In this document: positions 23,859 through 24,027 of the stretch, in pieces | How the letters are laid out: every line of letters starts with the position of its first letter | Position numbering within the stretch: the stretch's first letter is position 1 | Assembly: GCA_030838245.1 (NCBI GenBank) | Contig: JAUTXB010000091.1 | Span: 1-24,027 of the forward strand | DNA length: 24,027 bases | Direction of reading: 5' to 3' | Source of the DNA: Acidimicrobiaceae bacterium | Lineage (GTDB): Bacteria > Actinomycetota > Acidimicrobiia > Acidimicrobiales > RAAP-2 | The notes under the pieces: generated by a model | Told to the model about the DNA's origin: nothing | The model's input: only the letters and a program-made list of their open reading frames with translations | Database searches by the model: none | Program-made: the position numbers and the translations under genes

Positions 23859-23915
23859 CACAGCCGGTCGGACCATGGTTTTTTGCGGCTGCATGCGATC
23901 GCAAAGGGGGTCCCA

Positions 23916-24027
23916 GATGGACGTTGATGATCTGATCCTGGTGAGCGTCGATGACCATGTCGTCGAGCCGCCCAATGTCTTCGAGGACCGGTTGCCGGCC
24001 AAGTACGTCGACTTGGCCCCCCAGTTC
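23916..24027 (+). CDS. Amidohydrolase-2 family protein, N-terminal part (runs off the window)
   Basis: The first 37 codons read MDVDDLILVSVDDHVVEPP and onward through FEDRLPAKYVDLAPQF, a typical start of PF04909 proteins of the type found many times in actinobacterial catabolic islands. The DDH segment (residues 12-14) supplies the first metal ligands. ATG 23916 follows AAAGGGGG by about five bases. It is divergent from the CoA-transferase gene. This N-terminus differs from that of the complete amidohydrolase at 15882, so it is a separate paralogue. Confidence 0.85.

Larger units (their letters stand above)
23544..23915. promoter_or_regulatory. Divergent intergenic region between CoA-transferase and amidohydrolase genes
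   Basis: A 372-base gap without a convincing gene. It holds a 15-base tandem repeat array nearest the CoA-transferase start and a palindrome over a candidate -10 box nearest the amidohydrolase start; both are listed separately. Between 23663 and 23842 I see nothing definite. Short open frames cross it on both strands but none has a start with a ribosome site plus family resemblance. Confidence 0.5.

Overview
The window is a GC-rich stretch of an actinobacterium-like chromosome or metagenomic contig. Codon third positions are G/C-rich, GTG starts occur, and stop/start overlaps of the ATGA or TGATG type are common. The gene families are those of large CoA-dependent catabolic islands in Mycobacteriales- and Acidimicrobiia-type actinobacteria; the lineage is an inference from style and gene content, not from a marker gene. 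Nearly every gene encodes an enzyme for activating, oxidising or cleaving a carboxylic acid as its CoA thioester. I see no rRNA, tRNA, CRISPR array, insertion sequence, transporter or transcription factor gene.

Layout. (A) 1-4181, plus strand: the last codons of an acyl-CoA dehydrogenase, then an AMP-forming acyl-CoA ligase coupled to the gamma, alpha and beta subunits of a VorB-type 2-oxoacid:acceptor oxidoreductase. (B) 4207-4830, minus strand: a nitroreductase-family flavoprotein, divergent from 4951-8613, plus strand: crotonase-fold protein, thiolase-like protein without the thiolase cysteine, DUF35 zinc-ribbon/OB partner and acyl-CoA dehydrogenase, the last three in overlapping reading frames. 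(C) 8625-9008, minus strand: an NTF2/SnoaL-like protein. (D) 9314-15748, plus strand: a KshA-like Rieske monooxygenase, two AMP-forming ligases, a second NTF2-like protein and a CoA-acylating methylmalonate-semialdehyde dehydrogenase; then a single amidohydrolase-2 gene at 15882-17048. (E) 23543-17059, minus strand: a fused double class III CoA-transferase, a second DUF35 plus thiolase-like pair, a fourth AMP ligase and an alpha/beta hydrolase. (F) From 23916, plus strand: the start of another amidohydrolase-2 gene that runs off the window.

How they could work together (inference): ligases and the CoA-transferase load an acid onto CoA; the acyl-CoA dehydrogenase, crotonase and NTF2-like proteins desaturate, isomerise or hydrate it; two thiolase-like/DUF35 pairs resemble the Ltp2 retro-aldolase system of steroid side-chain removal and may cut C-C bonds without a thiolase cysteine; the Rieske enzyme hydroxylates the skeleton; amidohydrolase-2 and alpha/beta hydrolase proteins may hydrolyse or decarboxylate ring-derived pieces; MmsA and the 2-oxoacid oxidoreductase would finish short branched fragments to propionyl-CoA or acyl-CoA. 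The substrate cannot be read from the sequence; a steroid-, terpenoid- or alicyclic-acid-like compound is plausible.

The most notable details are changes at expected catalytic positions (crotonase, two ligases, CoA-transferase first half, both thiolase-like proteins, oxidoreductase alpha subunit), and several small repeats in intergenic DNA, including five 15-bp tandem repeats upstream of the CoA-transferase gene.
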